This document shows, in pieces, positions 1-8,680 of a DNA stretch of 64,000 nt. Source of the DNA: Thiobacillus denitrificans. GTDB taxonomy: Bacteria > Pseudomonadota > Gammaproteobacteria > Burkholderiales > Thiobacillaceae. Under the pieces are notes generated by a model that saw only the letters and a list, made by a program, of their open reading frames with translations, had not been told where the DNA came from and did no database searches. Both the position numbers and the translations under genes were made by a program. The stretch is from the NCBI GenBank assembly GCA_002343685.1, contig DDRS01000032.1, positions 1 to 64,000 on the forward strand, in the 5' to 3' direction. Position 1 is the first letter of the stretch. Each line of letters begins with the position of its first letter.

Positions 1-147
1 GTGGAGTTAAGCAGAGGTTTCAATTTGATTCTTGCATAATGACTCGTCAGAAAATTGAAATTTATAAAATCCGCAAGTATTACGTCACTTTAATTGACTT
101 CCGCCAAAAGTATTAATTAAAAACGAATAGCGTCGCGCTAATCTCTC

Positions 148-702
148 TTACTGCGGGCGCAGTTTGGCCAGTTCGTCGAGCAGGCTGATCAGCAGTTCGC
201 GCCCCAACGGCCCCATGCCGGCGACGAGCTGGTCGGTGTCGCGCTCGCCGTTGACGAGCCGGCGCATGCGCCCGCCCAGCAGCGCCATGTCGCCACCTGC
301 CTTCATCATCTGTTCGGCCATGTTGGCAAGCACTGACATCGCCTGTGCATCGCCGCGCGCCGAGGCGTCGATGAGCGCGGCCAGCCCAGGGGCGGCGCTG
401 CTGCCGTCCGGCTGGGTATCCAGCGGCGGCAGGGTCGCCGGGTTGTCGAGGCCGCGCAGGATGGCGTCGAGCAGGATACTGTCTTCCTCGTCCAGCCCCA
501 GCTTGATCGAAGGATCGCGGCGGCCGTCGATCACGTGGCGCAATGCGCCGACCAGTCGCGCCCATCCGGCCTGTTCGGCGGCATCGAGCTGTTTCATCAG
601 GTCGGGCAACTGGCTGCGATCGCGCAGCGCATTGACCACGGTGTGGATGAAGGGCGCGTGGACGCGCAGGACCTGTTCGACGGCAGGGGGGAGTTGGGCC
701 AT
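148..702 (-). CDS. Conserved hypothetical protein, 184 aa
   Basis: I do not recognise this protein. The start chosen is the ATG at 702, giving MAQLPPAVEQ; a longer reading frame runs upstream but its extra 46 residues are Arg/Pro/Cys-rich, as expected for non-coding GC-rich DNA. The protein is predicted to be soluble and mostly helical, with no signal peptide or membrane segment. Residues roughly 20-60 and 115-180 are Leu/Ala-rich helices; a Pro/Gly/Ser-rich linker lies near residues 90-105. It is the last gene of a minus-strand series and follows gluQ by 43 bases, so it may be co-transcribed with it. No function can be assigned. Confidence 0.7.
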   Translation of the reverse strand: MAQLPPAVEQVLRVHAPFIHTVVNALRDRSQLPDLMKQLDAAEQAGWARLVGALRHVIDGRRDPSIKLGLDEEDSILLDAILRGLDNPATLPPLDTQPDGSSAAPGLAALIDASARGDAQAMSVLANMAEQMMKAGGDMALLGGRMRRLVNGERDTDQLVAGMGPLGRELLISLLDELAKLRPQ

Positions 703-745
703 TGTGGGTGAGCGGTGAGCAGTAAGCGATGAGGGGATTGTCCGG

Positions 746-1651
746 TCAGGGCGCGGCGTTGGCAATGGCGGGGCGCAGCGGCACATTCTCGATGCGCCAG
801 TGTGCGCCTGCCCACGCCAGGAGTTCAGCCGGCGCGGCATCGTTCAGTTCCGGCGGCGGCGGATGGCCGAGCACGACGAGCGCCTGCGCCAGCACGGCGC
901 CCCGTCCGCTCTCGGGCAAGGTCGGGGCGAGGGTCTGCTTGGACAGCTTCTGGCCGGCGGCGTTGGTGACGAGCGGCACGTGCGCGTAAACCGGCGTCGG
1001 CAGGCCCAGCAGGGTTTGCAGATGGATCTGGCGCGGGGTGTTCCACAGCAGGTCGGCGCCGCGCACGACGTGGGTGATGGTCTGGAAGGCATCGTCGACC
1101 ACCACGGCCAGCTGGTAGGCGAACGGGCCGTCGGCACGCTTGACGATGAAGTCGCCGACGTCATGCGCAAGGTTCTGCTCCAGATCACCGTGGATACGGT
1201 CGTGAAAGCGGGTACTCACATCCGGTACGCGCACCCGCCAGGCGCGCGCGATCGCGCCCGGCGGCAGGCCGTTGCGGCAGGTGCCGGGATAGAGAATCTC
1301 GCCCTCGTCATTGCGCGGTGCCTGCGCAAGCTGGCTGCGGGTGCAGGCACACGGATAGACCGCGCCGCGCGCTTTCAGCGCATCGAGTGCCGCGGCATAG
1401 GCGTCGTCGCGCTGCGACTGATAGAGCACCGTGCCGTCCCAGTGCAGGCCGTAGGTCTCCAGCTGGCGCAGGATAGTGTCGGCCGCGCCGGGCTCGCAGC
1501 GGGGCCGGTCGAGATCCTCCATACGGACCAGCCAGCGCCCGCCGGCCGCGCGGGCGTCGAGAAAACTCGCCACCGCGGCGACCAGCGAGCCGACATGCAA
1601 GGGTCCGGTGGGAGACGGCGCAAAGCGCCCGACGTAAGGGACGGAATTCAC
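746..1651 (-). CDS. gluQ: Glutamyl-Q tRNA(Asp) synthetase
   Basis: Truncated paralogue of glutamyl-tRNA synthetase (YadB/GluQRS). The family charges glutamate onto queuosine at the wobble base of tRNA-Asp. The start is a GTG at 1651; the protein (301 aa) opens almost at once with the class I signature GRFAPSPTGPLHVGSL, containing the HVGS form of the HIGH motif, followed by RMEDLDRPR. A Cys cluster typical of the zinc-binding insert (YPCAC, then YPGTC) is visible near residues 100-125, and a KLSKQ sequence (KMSKS counterpart) near residue 235. It lacks the C-terminal anticodon-binding domain of GltX, as expected for about 300 residues. The glycosyltransferase gene ends 7 bases upstream, so the two are probably translated from one transcript. 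Confidence 0.93.
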   Translation of the reverse strand: MNSVPYVGRFAPSPTGPLHVGSLVAAVASFLDARAAGGRWLVRMEDLDRPRCEPGAADTILRQLETYGLHWDGTVLYQSQRDDAYAAALDALKARGAVYPCACTRSQLAQAPRNDEGEILYPGTCRNGLPPGAIARAWRVRVPDVSTRFHDRIHGDLEQNLAHDVGDFIVKRADGPFAYQLAVVVDDAFQTITHVVRGADLLWNTPRQIHLQTLLGLPTPVYAHVPLVTNAAGQKLSKQTLAPTLPESGRGAVLAQALVVLGHPPPPELNDAAPAELLAWAGAHWRIENVPLRPAIANAAP

Positions 1652-1658
1652 CCGGCCA

Positions 1659-2837
1659 TTATGCCGGGGCGGGTACGCCTCCGGCCACCGGCCCTGTATG
1701 CAGGGTTTGATAGAGCGCGAGAATAGCTTCGCCCATGCGCGCTTCGCTCCAGTTCGCCGCGTAGGCCTTGCCAGCCGCGCCGAGCGCCTGTGCCGCGGCA
1801 CGATCCGTCAGCAAAGGCGTCAGCACCCGGGCAAATCCCGCGACATCGTCCGGTGCGATGCGACAGCCCTGCCCTTCCTGCAGCACGTCCTTGGTGCCCA
1901 TTTCAGCCAGCCCGACCACCGGCACGCCGAGCGCCATCGCTTCCAGCAGCACCAGGCCCTGGGTTTCGGTCTTGGAGGCGAAGACGAAGACATCCGCCGC
2001 GCAGTAGCAGGCCGGCAATTCGGTCCTGCGTTCGAGGTAGCCGACGAAACGCACGTTGCCGGCAAGCCCGCGTTTCGCCACCGCACGTTCCAGCGAGGCC
2101 CGCGCGGGGCCTTCGCCGGCAATGACGAACAACACATCGGGCAGGCTGCGGCGGACTTGATCGGTCACCTGCAGCAGGAAATCCAGGTTCTTCTCGAACG
2201 CCACGCGTCCGACATAGGCCATCACCGGACGCCCGGGCGCGATGTCGTGGCGGACACGGAACGCGGAGCCGTCGCAGTTGGAAAAATCGGCCAGCCGCAG
2301 CCCGGTGGGAATGATGTGGATGGGACTGCTGACGCCATACCCCAGCAGCGCCTGCTTCATCGCCGACGAGGGCGCGATCACCGCGGTGACGCCATCGCAT
2401 TCCTTGCGCGAAATCATGCGTGCCGCCGCCGCCAGCCATGGCTTCGGCAGGAAAGGCAGATAGTGGTGGAAGTATTCCTCGAACAGCGTGTGGTAGGTCT
2501 CGACGCACGGCAGGCCGTGCCGGCGCGCCCAGCGCACGCCGGCGCGGTGCGCCAGGAAGGGCGTGTGGATGTGGACGAGGTCGAAGTCGGCGGGATCGAG
2601 CGCATCGAGTGCTTGTGCGAGTGCGCGCGGATGCATCAGCCGGTCTTCCGGATCGCGCGGAATCTGCCAACCCGACACCCGCACGATGCCGGGCTCGGCG
2701 ACCGCGGCCGGATAGTCCGGCGTCACCAGCACGCTGCTGTGCCCCGCTTCGGTCAGCGCCTGGCGCAGGGTTTGGATCGACGTGGACACGCCGTTGACGC
2801 GCGGGAAATACACGTCGGACACCATCAGGATACGCAC
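1659..2837 (-). CDS. Glycosyltransferase family 4 (GT-B fold)
   Basis: The protein is about 392 aa with an N-terminal Rossmann segment (RILMVSDVYFPRVNGVSTSI), typical of the group-1/GT4 glycosyltransferases that add sugars, often mannose, to lipid or glycan acceptors at the cytoplasmic membrane. The C-terminal donor-binding half shows MAYVGRVAFEKNLDFLL, then KTETQGLVLLEAMALGVPVV, which contains the family E-x7-E nucleotide-sugar element. The GTG at 2837 is preferred over the upstream ATG at 2858 because GGCGGAG lies six bases ahead of it. The acceptor cannot be predicted. It sits between cobO and gluQ on the same strand, with no evident functional link to either. Confidence 0.88.
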   Translation of the reverse strand: MRILMVSDVYFPRVNGVSTSIQTLRQALTEAGHSSVLVTPDYPAAVAEPGIVRVSGWQIPRDPEDRLMHPRALAQALDALDPADFDLVHIHTPFLAHRAGVRWARRHGLPCVETYHTLFEEYFHHYLPFLPKPWLAAAARMISRKECDGVTAVIAPSSAMKQALLGYGVSSPIHIIPTGLRLADFSNCDGSAFRVRHDIAPGRPVMAYVGRVAFEKNLDFLLQVTDQVRRSLPDVLFVIAGEGPARASLERAVAKRGLAGNVRFVGYLERRTELPACYCAADVFVFASKTETQGLVLLEAMALGVPVVGLAEMGTKDVLQEGQGCRIAPDDVAGFARVLTPLLTDRAAAQALGAAGKAYAANWSEARMGEAILALYQTLHTGPVAGGVPAPA

Positions 2838-2893
2838 GGCAGACTCCGCCAGAAGCAAAGCCCGTGTTGTATGGCAAGACGGTTACAGGTTGA

Positions 2894-3505
2894 TTACAGG
2901 TCGATGCCGGGCTGCGCCTTCACGCCGGCGCGGAAGGCGTGTTTTTCGTCGGCAATGACCGACACCGTGTCGGCCAGCTCGATCAGCGCGTCGGACGCGG
3001 CGCGCCCGGTGACGATCACGTGCTGCATCGACGGCCGGTTGGCCAAGGCGTCGAGCACGACGTCGCTGTCGAGGTAGCCGTAGCTCAAGAGGTAGGTCAG
3101 TTCGTCGAGCACCACCAGCTGATAGGACGGGTCGCCCAGCATGCGCGCGGCGATCGCCCAGCCGCGTTCGGCGGTGGCGATATCCTGCTCGCGGTTCTGC
3201 GTATCCCAGGTGAAGCCGTCGCCGGTGACGTGCCACTCGACGCCGGGCTGCCTGCCAAGGAAGGCCTCTTCGCCGGTATCGGTCCGGCTCTTGATGAACT
3301 GCACCACGCCGACCTTCATGCCGTGGCCAAGCGCGCGCGCCATCGTGCCGAAGGCCGAGGTGCTCTTGCCCTTGCCGTTGCCGGTGATGACGAGGAGCAG
3401 GCCGCGTTCGTCGGTGGCGGCGCCGATGGCGGCATCGATCAAGGCTTTTTTACGTGCCATTCGCGCGGCATGGCGGGCATTGCGATCTGCGGATTCAGTA
3501 TTCAT
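2894..3505 (-). CDS. cobO: Cob(I)yrinic acid a,c-diamide adenosyltransferase
   Basis: CobO/BtuR-type ATP:corrinoid adenosyltransferase. It transfers the 5'-deoxyadenosyl group of ATP to cobalt(I) corrinoids, making the coenzyme form during synthesis or salvage. The start at 3505 gives 203 aa, the usual size. The nonstandard P-loop GNGKGKSTSAFG lies near residues 41-52, followed by the conserved VQFIK and the LDELTYLLSYGYLD segment. It is the gene directly downstream (73 bases) of btuD in a run with the vitamin B12 importer. This supports a salvage role: imported cobalamin is adenosylated in the cytoplasm. Confidence 0.95.
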   Translation of the reverse strand: MNTESADRNARHAARMARKKALIDAAIGAATDERGLLLVITGNGKGKSTSAFGTMARALGHGMKVGVVQFIKSRTDTGEEAFLGRQPGVEWHVTGDGFTWDTQNREQDIATAERGWAIAARMLGDPSYQLVVLDELTYLLSYGYLDSDVVLDALANRPSMQHVIVTGRAASDALIELADTVSVIADEKHAFRAGVKAQPGIDL

Positions 3506-3578
3506 GACGAGACGGGGAAGCGGGAACAGAGGGCAGCATAGAGCAAACGTCTGGAGGCAATGTACCCTATCCGCGGCT

Positions 3579-4394
3579 TCAGGCCGGCACCAGGCCGGGA
3601 AATGGATGCAGTGCGGGTTGATCCGGCCGCGCGATGAAATCGACGATCGCCTGGGCGCCCGTGCCCTGAACGCAGGCATCCACATCAAAGGCCGCACGGA
3701 TGCGCGAGGACGTCAAGGTCGACGCTGTCGGGCCATAGGCAAGCAGCCTGCCGCCACGCATGATAGCGACGTGGGTGGCATAACGCGCCGCCAGGGTCAG
3801 GTCGTGAATCGACGCGATGACCAGTCGGCCAGCGCGCGCCAGTGCGGCCAGGCGCGCGACCCCGTCCATGGCATGTCTCGGGTCCAGGCCGGAAAGCGGC
3901 TCGTCGGCGATGACGATCTCCGGCTCGCCAACCAGCGCCCGTGCCAGCATGGCCCGGGCCAGTTCGCCGCCGGACAAGGTGGTGGCGGGCTGACCCGTTT
4001 TATGGCTCAGGTCGCACAGGGCGAGCGCCACCTCGACCTTGCGCCATGCCGCCCTGTCCAGATCGCCGAAAACAGGGAGTTGCGGCATGAGTCCCAGGGC
4101 CACCAGACGCTCGACGGCCACCGGCCACTCCACCCGGGCATTTTGGGGAATATAGGCGCGGCGACGTGCAAGCACGCGCCGGTCGATGGCGCGGATGGGT
4201 CGGGCGTCGAGCCGCACTTGGCCGCGAGACGGCCGTTCCAGGCCGCTCAGCATGCGAATGAGCGTGGATTTGCCGGCGCCGTTGGCCCCCAGCAAGGCGA
4301 CGAACTGTCCGCTCTCGCACGCAAGGTCGATATTGCTGACGAGGCTGCGCCCGGCGATGTCGTAGCTCACGTTCTCGGCGTGCAGGACGGTCAC
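3579..4394 (-). CDS. btuD: Cobalamin ABC transporter ATP-binding protein
   Basis: This is the 271-aa ATPase of a type II (FecCD-family) importer. Walker A is GANGAGKST near residues 36-44, the ABC signature is LSGGELAR near residues 139-146, and Walker B/D-loop is IVIADEPLSGLD, followed by the switch histidine in ASIHDLTL. It would energise the BtuC permease at the inner membrane. Its ATG overlaps the btuC stop by four bases (ATGA), indicating translational coupling. The family also includes haem and siderophore ATPases that look alike; the cobalamin assignment comes from cobO downstream and the divergent riboswitch-controlled receptor rather than from this protein alone. Confidence 0.88.
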   Translation of the reverse strand: MTVLHAENVSYDIAGRSLVSNIDLACESGQFVALLGANGAGKSTLIRMLSGLERPSRGQVRLDARPIRAIDRRVLARRRAYIPQNARVEWPVAVERLVALGLMPQLPVFGDLDRAAWRKVEVALALCDLSHKTGQPATTLSGGELARAMLARALVGEPEIVIADEPLSGLDPRHAMDGVARLAALARAGRLVIASIHDLTLAARYATHVAIMRGGRLLAYGPTASTLTSSRIRAAFDVDACVQGTGAQAIVDFIARPDQPALHPFPGLVPA

Positions 4395-5380
4395 GGCGAC
4401 ATCCTCCGCAAGCGCAGGACCAGCCAGAAGAAGAAGGGGGTGCCGATCAGGCTCGTGAGCACGCCAAGCTTGAGTTCCGAGCTCGTGGGAATCACGCGGA
4501 TGGCGATGTCGGTCACCAGTAGCAGGAGGGCGCCGAACACGGCCGAAGGCAGAAGAATCCGGCTCGGCCGATATCCGACGAAGGGCCGGACGAGATGGGG
4601 CGCGACAAGCCCCACAAAACCGATGGCGCCCGCCATCGCCGTGGCCGCGCCGACCGAAAGCGCCACGCCGGCCAGCGCGAGCACCCGCAGCATGTTGAGG
4701 TTGACGCCCAGACTCTCGGCCTGCGCCTCGCCCAGCGTGAGCGCATCAAGCCCGCGCGGCGTAGCCGCCAGGCAGAGCCAGCCTGCCAGGACGAAGGGCG
4801 TACACAATGCGATCTGGCTCCATTCCTTTTCGGCGACCGATCCCAGCAGCCAGGTGGTGATTTCATACGCCGCGTAGGGGCTGGGCGCGAAATTCAGGGC
4901 CAGGGCCAGCCCGGCCGCCGCGAGGCCCGACACCGCCGAACCGGCCAGGATCAGCGTCAGCGTCCCGCTACGTCCGAACAGAAACGTCAGCGCGCCCGCA
5001 ACCAGCGCCCCCGCTATGCCCAACAGCGGCGTGGCCAGGGCAAACCGGGCGGCCAGACCGAAATAGATCGCGATGACCGCACCCAATGCCGCGCCGCCCG
5101 ATACGCCCAGCAGCCCCGGCTCCGCCAGCGGATTGCGCAACAAACCCTGCAGCACCGCGCCCCCGAGGCCCAGCGTCGCGCCGACCATGAGCGCCAGCAC
5201 GGTACGGGGTATGCGCAGCTCGGTCACGATCAGCCAGGCGAGATTGGGTTTGGGCGCTGCCAGCCCGTCGAACAACACGACGGGCGGCAACCAGACCTTC
5301 CCGATCACCAGGGATGCGCCGGCCGCCGCCAGCAGCAGGGCCAGCATCAGCGGCATGGGGTCCTGGCGCAGCCTTACCAT
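4391..5380 (-). CDS. btuC: Cobalamin ABC transporter permease
   Basis: FecCD/BtuC family permease of 329 aa, rich in hydrophobic stretches consistent with about ten membrane helices. Family hallmarks are visible: ELRIPRTVLALMVGATLGLGGAVLQ with the following RNPLAEPGLLGVSGGAALG, and near the C terminus GFVGLVAPHLVRPFVG, the coupling-helix region that contacts the ATPase. It overlaps btuF by seven bases and btuD by four, so the three are one translational unit. The likely role is movement of corrinoid from the periplasmic binding protein to the cytoplasm. Confidence 0.9.
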   Translation of the reverse strand: MVRLRQDPMPLMLALLLAAAGASLVIGKVWLPPVVLFDGLAAPKPNLAWLIVTELRIPRTVLALMVGATLGLGGAVLQGLLRNPLAEPGLLGVSGGAALGAVIAIYFGLAARFALATPLLGIAGALVAGALTFLFGRSGTLTLILAGSAVSGLAAAGLALALNFAPSPYAAYEITTWLLGSVAEKEWSQIALCTPFVLAGWLCLAATPRGLDALTLGEAQAESLGVNLNMLRVLALAGVALSVGAATAMAGAIGFVGLVAPHLVRPFVGYRPSRILLPSAVFGALLLLVTDIAIRVIPTSSELKLGVLTSLIGTPFFFWLVLRLRRMSP

Positions 5381-6330
5381 CGCGGCCGACCGGCTGGAAG
5401 CTCGCGGTACAGGTTACGCAGCGCGATCGCCGCATCGGCCGATTGCGGCAGGCCGCACGCATAGGCGGCATCCGGATAGCCGATCCGGCGCCCACGCCAG
5501 TATCGTTCGATCAACGGATGCATGGATTGCGCATCCTGCAAGGACGGGCCCGACCATCGGGTTTCGCCTTGCAGGATAGCGTCGGGCCGGGCTGCCAGCA
5601 GCTCTTCCAGCCCGAAACTGCCATACCGGCTGTCGGGAAGGCGGGCGGCGATATTGTCTGCGCCGGAGGCCGCAATGATCTCGTTTGTCAGCGTGCCCTT
5701 GCCCGGCACGGCCTGGCTGCCGCTCCATGCGACGACCCGCAGGGGCCGGGCGGGCTGATGGGAGGCGAGCCACGCCAGTTTCCTGTCCATCTCCGCCAAC
5801 AAGGCATGGGCCTGGCCGGGTTCGCCCACTGCCTGGCCAACCTGACGGACGACCCGGCGGATATCCGCAAAGCTGTTGGCCGCCCCGACCTCGACCACGC
5901 GTGCGCCGACCGCCTTTGCCAGCTTGCGGGCCATTGGCGCGGAATCGGTGCCGGCAAGAATCAGATCCGGTTTTTGCAGCAGGATCTCCTCGGCGGTTCC
6001 GTGGTTGATGGCGACGCCCGTATCGGCCCCCGGCAACAGGGCCTCGACTGCATCGTGGGCCAGATAGGTGATCGACGCGATCCGATCCCTGGGTACCATC
6101 ATCAGCAGCAGCACATCGTTGCACAGCATCATCGACATGATCCGGGTCGGCTTCCGGACCGCGACCGGTGCGGGCAATGCGCCGGATGACGCGCCGTCCG
6201 GCAGGCCTTCCGTCCCCGTGGCCGGGCCGGCACAAGCCGGAAGGAGCAGACACATCAACGGCAGGCACGCCAGCCGCCGACACACGCTTGCCGCTTTCAA
6301 CGACAGCTCATTCTTCCTCGGCGTGGTCAT
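5374..6330 (-). CDS. btuF: Periplasmic corrinoid-binding lipoprotein
   Basis: Class III substrate-binding protein of the BtuF/FhuD type, 318 aa from the ATG at 6330 (an ATG seven codons upstream is possible). The N terminus has positively charged residues, a hydrophobic core and a lipobox ending LLPAC, so the mature protein should be a lipoprotein anchored to a membrane facing the periplasm. Family features include IMSMMLCNDVLLLMMVPRDR, the DLILAGTDSAPMARKLAKAV segment and the long linking helix after ADIRRVVRQVGQAVG. It overlaps both the upstream unknown gene and btuC. Substrate assignment to corrinoid rests on context. Confidence 0.85.
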   Translation of the reverse strand: MTTPRKNELSLKAASVCRRLACLPLMCLLLPACAGPATGTEGLPDGASSGALPAPVAVRKPTRIMSMMLCNDVLLLMMVPRDRIASITYLAHDAVEALLPGADTGVAINHGTAEEILLQKPDLILAGTDSAPMARKLAKAVGARVVEVGAANSFADIRRVVRQVGQAVGEPGQAHALLAEMDRKLAWLASHQPARPLRVVAWSGSQAVPGKGTLTNEIIAASGADNIAARLPDSRYGSFGLEELLAARPDAILQGETRWSGPSLQDAQSMHPLIERYWRGRRIGYPDAAYACGLPQSADAAIALRNLYRELPAGRPRW

Positions 6331-7300
6331 GATGCGCGCGCCACGCGGCAACCAGGCCGCCCGGACTGCGTTGTGCGATCCGCCGCAAGGTCAGGCGGGC
6401 GACTGCGCGGCCGCGCCGGGTGGTCGGCCAGGCGAATGCGTCGGGACGGGTTCCCGACGCGACGGCCGCTTCGACGCCGGCACGGATACGCGCCTCGCCT
6501 GGCAAGCCATGGCGATCCAGCAATTTCCGGAAGTCGGCGTCCAGTTCGGGTTCGAACGGCACGCGCCGCCCGAGCGCATCGCGCCAGGGCGAACGCGGAT
6601 TGAACATCAAGACCGGCTGAAACCCACGCGGAATGGGCGCGTTCGCATCGTGGGTCCGTCCCGACTGGATGAGCTTGGGCAGAAGGTGCGTATGCGGACC
6701 TTCCGGGCTCTCGCCGTCGGGCGGCGGGATGGCGGCAAAGACCTCGATCCTGCCGGCAGGCGAAATCAGCACCCGGTGGGGCTGGGCACGCAGGACGTCG
6801 GCCATCAATACACCGCCATGGGGGCCGAATACGTCCTGGTTCTGCAACGCGAGCAACGTGTCGATCAGGCGCGCGTCGCGGGTCCGCAGGCAGAACCTTA
6901 CGTGGCCGATCCCGGCCCCCAGGTCGAAGATCGCGGCGTCGCGATCTTCGTCGCGCACCGCGTCGGTATCGTGTCCCAGCGACTGGATAACGCCTCGGCG
7001 CGCCTTGTCGGGAATCGGCAGGCAAAAGGCCAGCGAATGCCCCCAGCTTTCCCCGTCGCCCGACAGGGTGTCGTAAGCCAGCATGCGCGGCTCGACATTC
7101 AGGTTGATCCGGATGGCAGCACGCGCCGTGTACAGGCACTGCGCGCTTGTGGTGATCGTCCGCGTGGCGGGCTCGTCGTCGTCCCGGACAAACTCGCCAA
7201 CCGCACCAAACGTACCGATGCTCCAGCCATGCCGCGTATCGTTCAGCAATCTGCCGACCAACGCCGCATAGCCGCTTGCGTATCGATGCTCAATACTCAT
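6308..7300 (-). CDS. Uncharacterised protein of the B12-uptake operon, 330 aa
   Basis: I do not recognise a characterised family. The start at 7300 gives MSIEHRYASG; an ATG at 7312 is also possible. The protein has no signal peptide or membrane segment. Visible segments are GWSIGTFGAVGEF near residue 24, a LGAGIGHVRFCLRT segment near residue 125, HVLRAQPHRVL-like basic stretches and an Arg-rich C terminus ending in HHDHAEEE. It overlaps the FhuF-like gene by four bases and btuF by 23 bases, so it is embedded in a tightly coupled operon with the corrinoid importer. A cytoplasmic role in handling imported corrinoid, or in regulation or cobalt, is possible but unproven. Confidence 0.75.
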   Translation of the reverse strand: MSIEHRYASGYAALVGRLLNDTRHGWSIGTFGAVGEFVRDDDEPATRTITTSAQCLYTARAAIRINLNVEPRMLAYDTLSGDGESWGHSLAFCLPIPDKARRGVIQSLGHDTDAVRDEDRDAAIFDLGAGIGHVRFCLRTRDARLIDTLLALQNQDVFGPHGGVLMADVLRAQPHRVLISPAGRIEVFAAIPPPDGESPEGPHTHLLPKLIQSGRTHDANAPIPRGFQPVLMFNPRSPWRDALGRRVPFEPELDADFRKLLDRHGLPGEARIRAGVEAAVASGTRPDAFAWPTTRRGRAVARLTLRRIAQRSPGGLVAAWRAHHDHAEEE

Positions 7301-8100
7301 TTCGCCCGGCATACCCACTCCCGATTCCTGACAATGCGTTCCCGATCCTGGATGACAGGGCAGCTCGGACAGAAACGGCGGCGGAAACCCTTGTGCTGGA
7401 GGCAGCACGCCTTGAGTATCTGGCACACCTCCGAACGGTCGCCGCTCGCGACCACATACGTTTCCGGCAGTGCGCGCGCCAACTCCGGATGCCGCGCCAG
7501 CAAGGCGCGGGCTGCCCTGACGGCCTGTTCACGGTCGCCAAGCAACTCGCCTATCGTGGAAAACTGGGCCAGCCAGGACGAGGCCAGCATCGACCACAAA
7601 GCATGGCGGGAATAGCCGGACCAGCGCCGCAAGCTTTCCAGTACCGGTTCGCTGAACGCCAGGAGACTGGCGAGCACGCCGGGGCCGATATCGGCCGGAT
7701 TGCGGCCCGCCAGGAGATCGGCCTGCCGGATCCAGACGCCTTCGACCAAGGTGGACGCGGAAAAGCGCAGCGCGAAATCATGGATGCGAAGCGTCCGCCG
7801 CTCTGCGAGATAGGCCGCAATGATGGGCCCCGCCGCCCAGCCATGGCGCAACAGCAGTGAAGCCGCGGCTGCCCGCCTGTTTGCGCCGAAACCGGCGTCT
7901 GCCAGACGGACGATGAAATCGGCCAGCGCACCGGTTTCCGGCGTCATCAGCGCGTCCGCCCGGATCCAGTCGTCCGGGTCGTGAGGGGCCACCGTAACCC
8001 TGAGCGCGCCGGTCAAATGCGACAGTCGTTCGAGCAGTGCCGGTACCGACACATCGGGCTGGGAAAGGGCCTGCACCATCTCGCCGCTATGCCGCCTCAT
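7297..8100 (-). CDS. FhuF-like [2Fe-2S] protein of the B12-uptake operon
   Basis: The C terminus carries Cys-Cys-x10-Cys-x2-Cys (CCLQHKGFRRRFCPSCP, about 30 residues from the end). This is the hallmark cluster-binding spacing of FhuF-type ferric-siderophore reductases. The preceding 220 residues are mostly helical with ASLLLRHGWAAGPIIAAYLA and a tryptophan-rich mid-region, compatible with the FhuF fold. It has no signal peptide, so it should act in the cytoplasm. The start is uncertain: ATG 8100 overlaps the upstream stop, and ATG 8079 lies just past it. FhuF reduces ferric iron from hydroxamates. Here the riboswitch-linked corrinoid context suggests reduction of an imported cobalt or iron complex, which is inference. 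Confidence 0.78.
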   Translation of the reverse strand: MRRHSGEMVQALSQPDVSVPALLERLSHLTGALRVTVAPHDPDDWIRADALMTPETGALADFIVRLADAGFGANRRAAAASLLLRHGWAAGPIIAAYLAERRTLRIHDFALRFSASTLVEGVWIRQADLLAGRNPADIGPGVLASLLAFSEPVLESLRRWSGYSRHALWSMLASSWLAQFSTIGELLGDREQAVRAARALLARHPELARALPETYVVASGDRSEVCQILKACCLQHKGFRRRFCPSCPVIQDRERIVRNREWVCRAK

Positions 8101-8680
8101 AGTGCCCAAAGCCTTTGCTGGTCTGATCGAACGCCTCCGGTTCCCGGCCGAGATAGCGAAAGGCGATATCCCGCCACATCGACAGCCTCGACCAATCCGG
8201 CCGCTCGGCAAGCCGGTCCCCGGGCAACACAAAAGGATTGGCGAAATAGATGGTCAGCATGGATACGCCCGCCGCGTTGCGCATCTCGAATCCCCAGCTG
8301 TTGGGCGCACCCCGATCATCCAGTGTGCGAAAGATGCTGACGTCCGCCGGGCGCAACCCACGCATCCGCGCCTCGCGGTCCGAGTCCGCATCGGGGGTGT
8401 TCGATCCGATGCACAGATGGAAATGGGGGCCGTTGAACCCGATCGTCAGGAATTCGCCGTCCCGCTCGATCAGGTCGGGCGCACAGGGACATGTCCACTC
8501 ATACGCCGCGCCACCGACAGACGGGCCAAAAATCAGCTGGTCCCAGTAGCACAGGAACGTGTCCGCAAGAAAATCGTGAAGCGTGTCCGGATCGGTCGGC
8601 ATCGGCCAGCGATGAACGCGCGCCTTCCCCGCGCCATCCCGTTCGATGATGGGCTTGCGCCCCCCACGCTGTTTTGCCAT
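8087..8680 (-). CDS. Uncharacterised protein, first gene of the B12-uptake operon, 197 aa
   Basis: Start at 8680 is supported by a strong AAGGAG Shine-Dalgarno sequence six bases upstream. I do not recognise a characterised family. The protein is soluble with a basic N terminus (KQRGGRKP). It has a WPMPTDPDTLHDFLADTF helix near residue 25, a CPCAPDLIERDGEFLTIGF strand-rich section, and a conspicuous GPHFHLCIGSN segment near residue 88, whose histidines and cysteine could bind metal. It opens the minus-strand gene run that goes on to a FhuF-like protein and the corrinoid ABC transporter. No function can be assigned; expression with B12 uptake is inferred from gene order. Confidence 0.78.
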   Translation of the reverse strand: MAKQRGGRKPIIERDGAGKARVHRWPMPTDPDTLHDFLADTFLCYWDQLIFGPSVGGAAYEWTCPCAPDLIERDGEFLTIGFNGPHFHLCIGSNTPDADSDREARMRGLRPADVSIFRTLDDRGAPNSWGFEMRNAAGVSMLTIYFANPFVLPGDRLAERPDWSRLSMWRDIAFRYLGREPEAFDQTSKGFGHYEAA

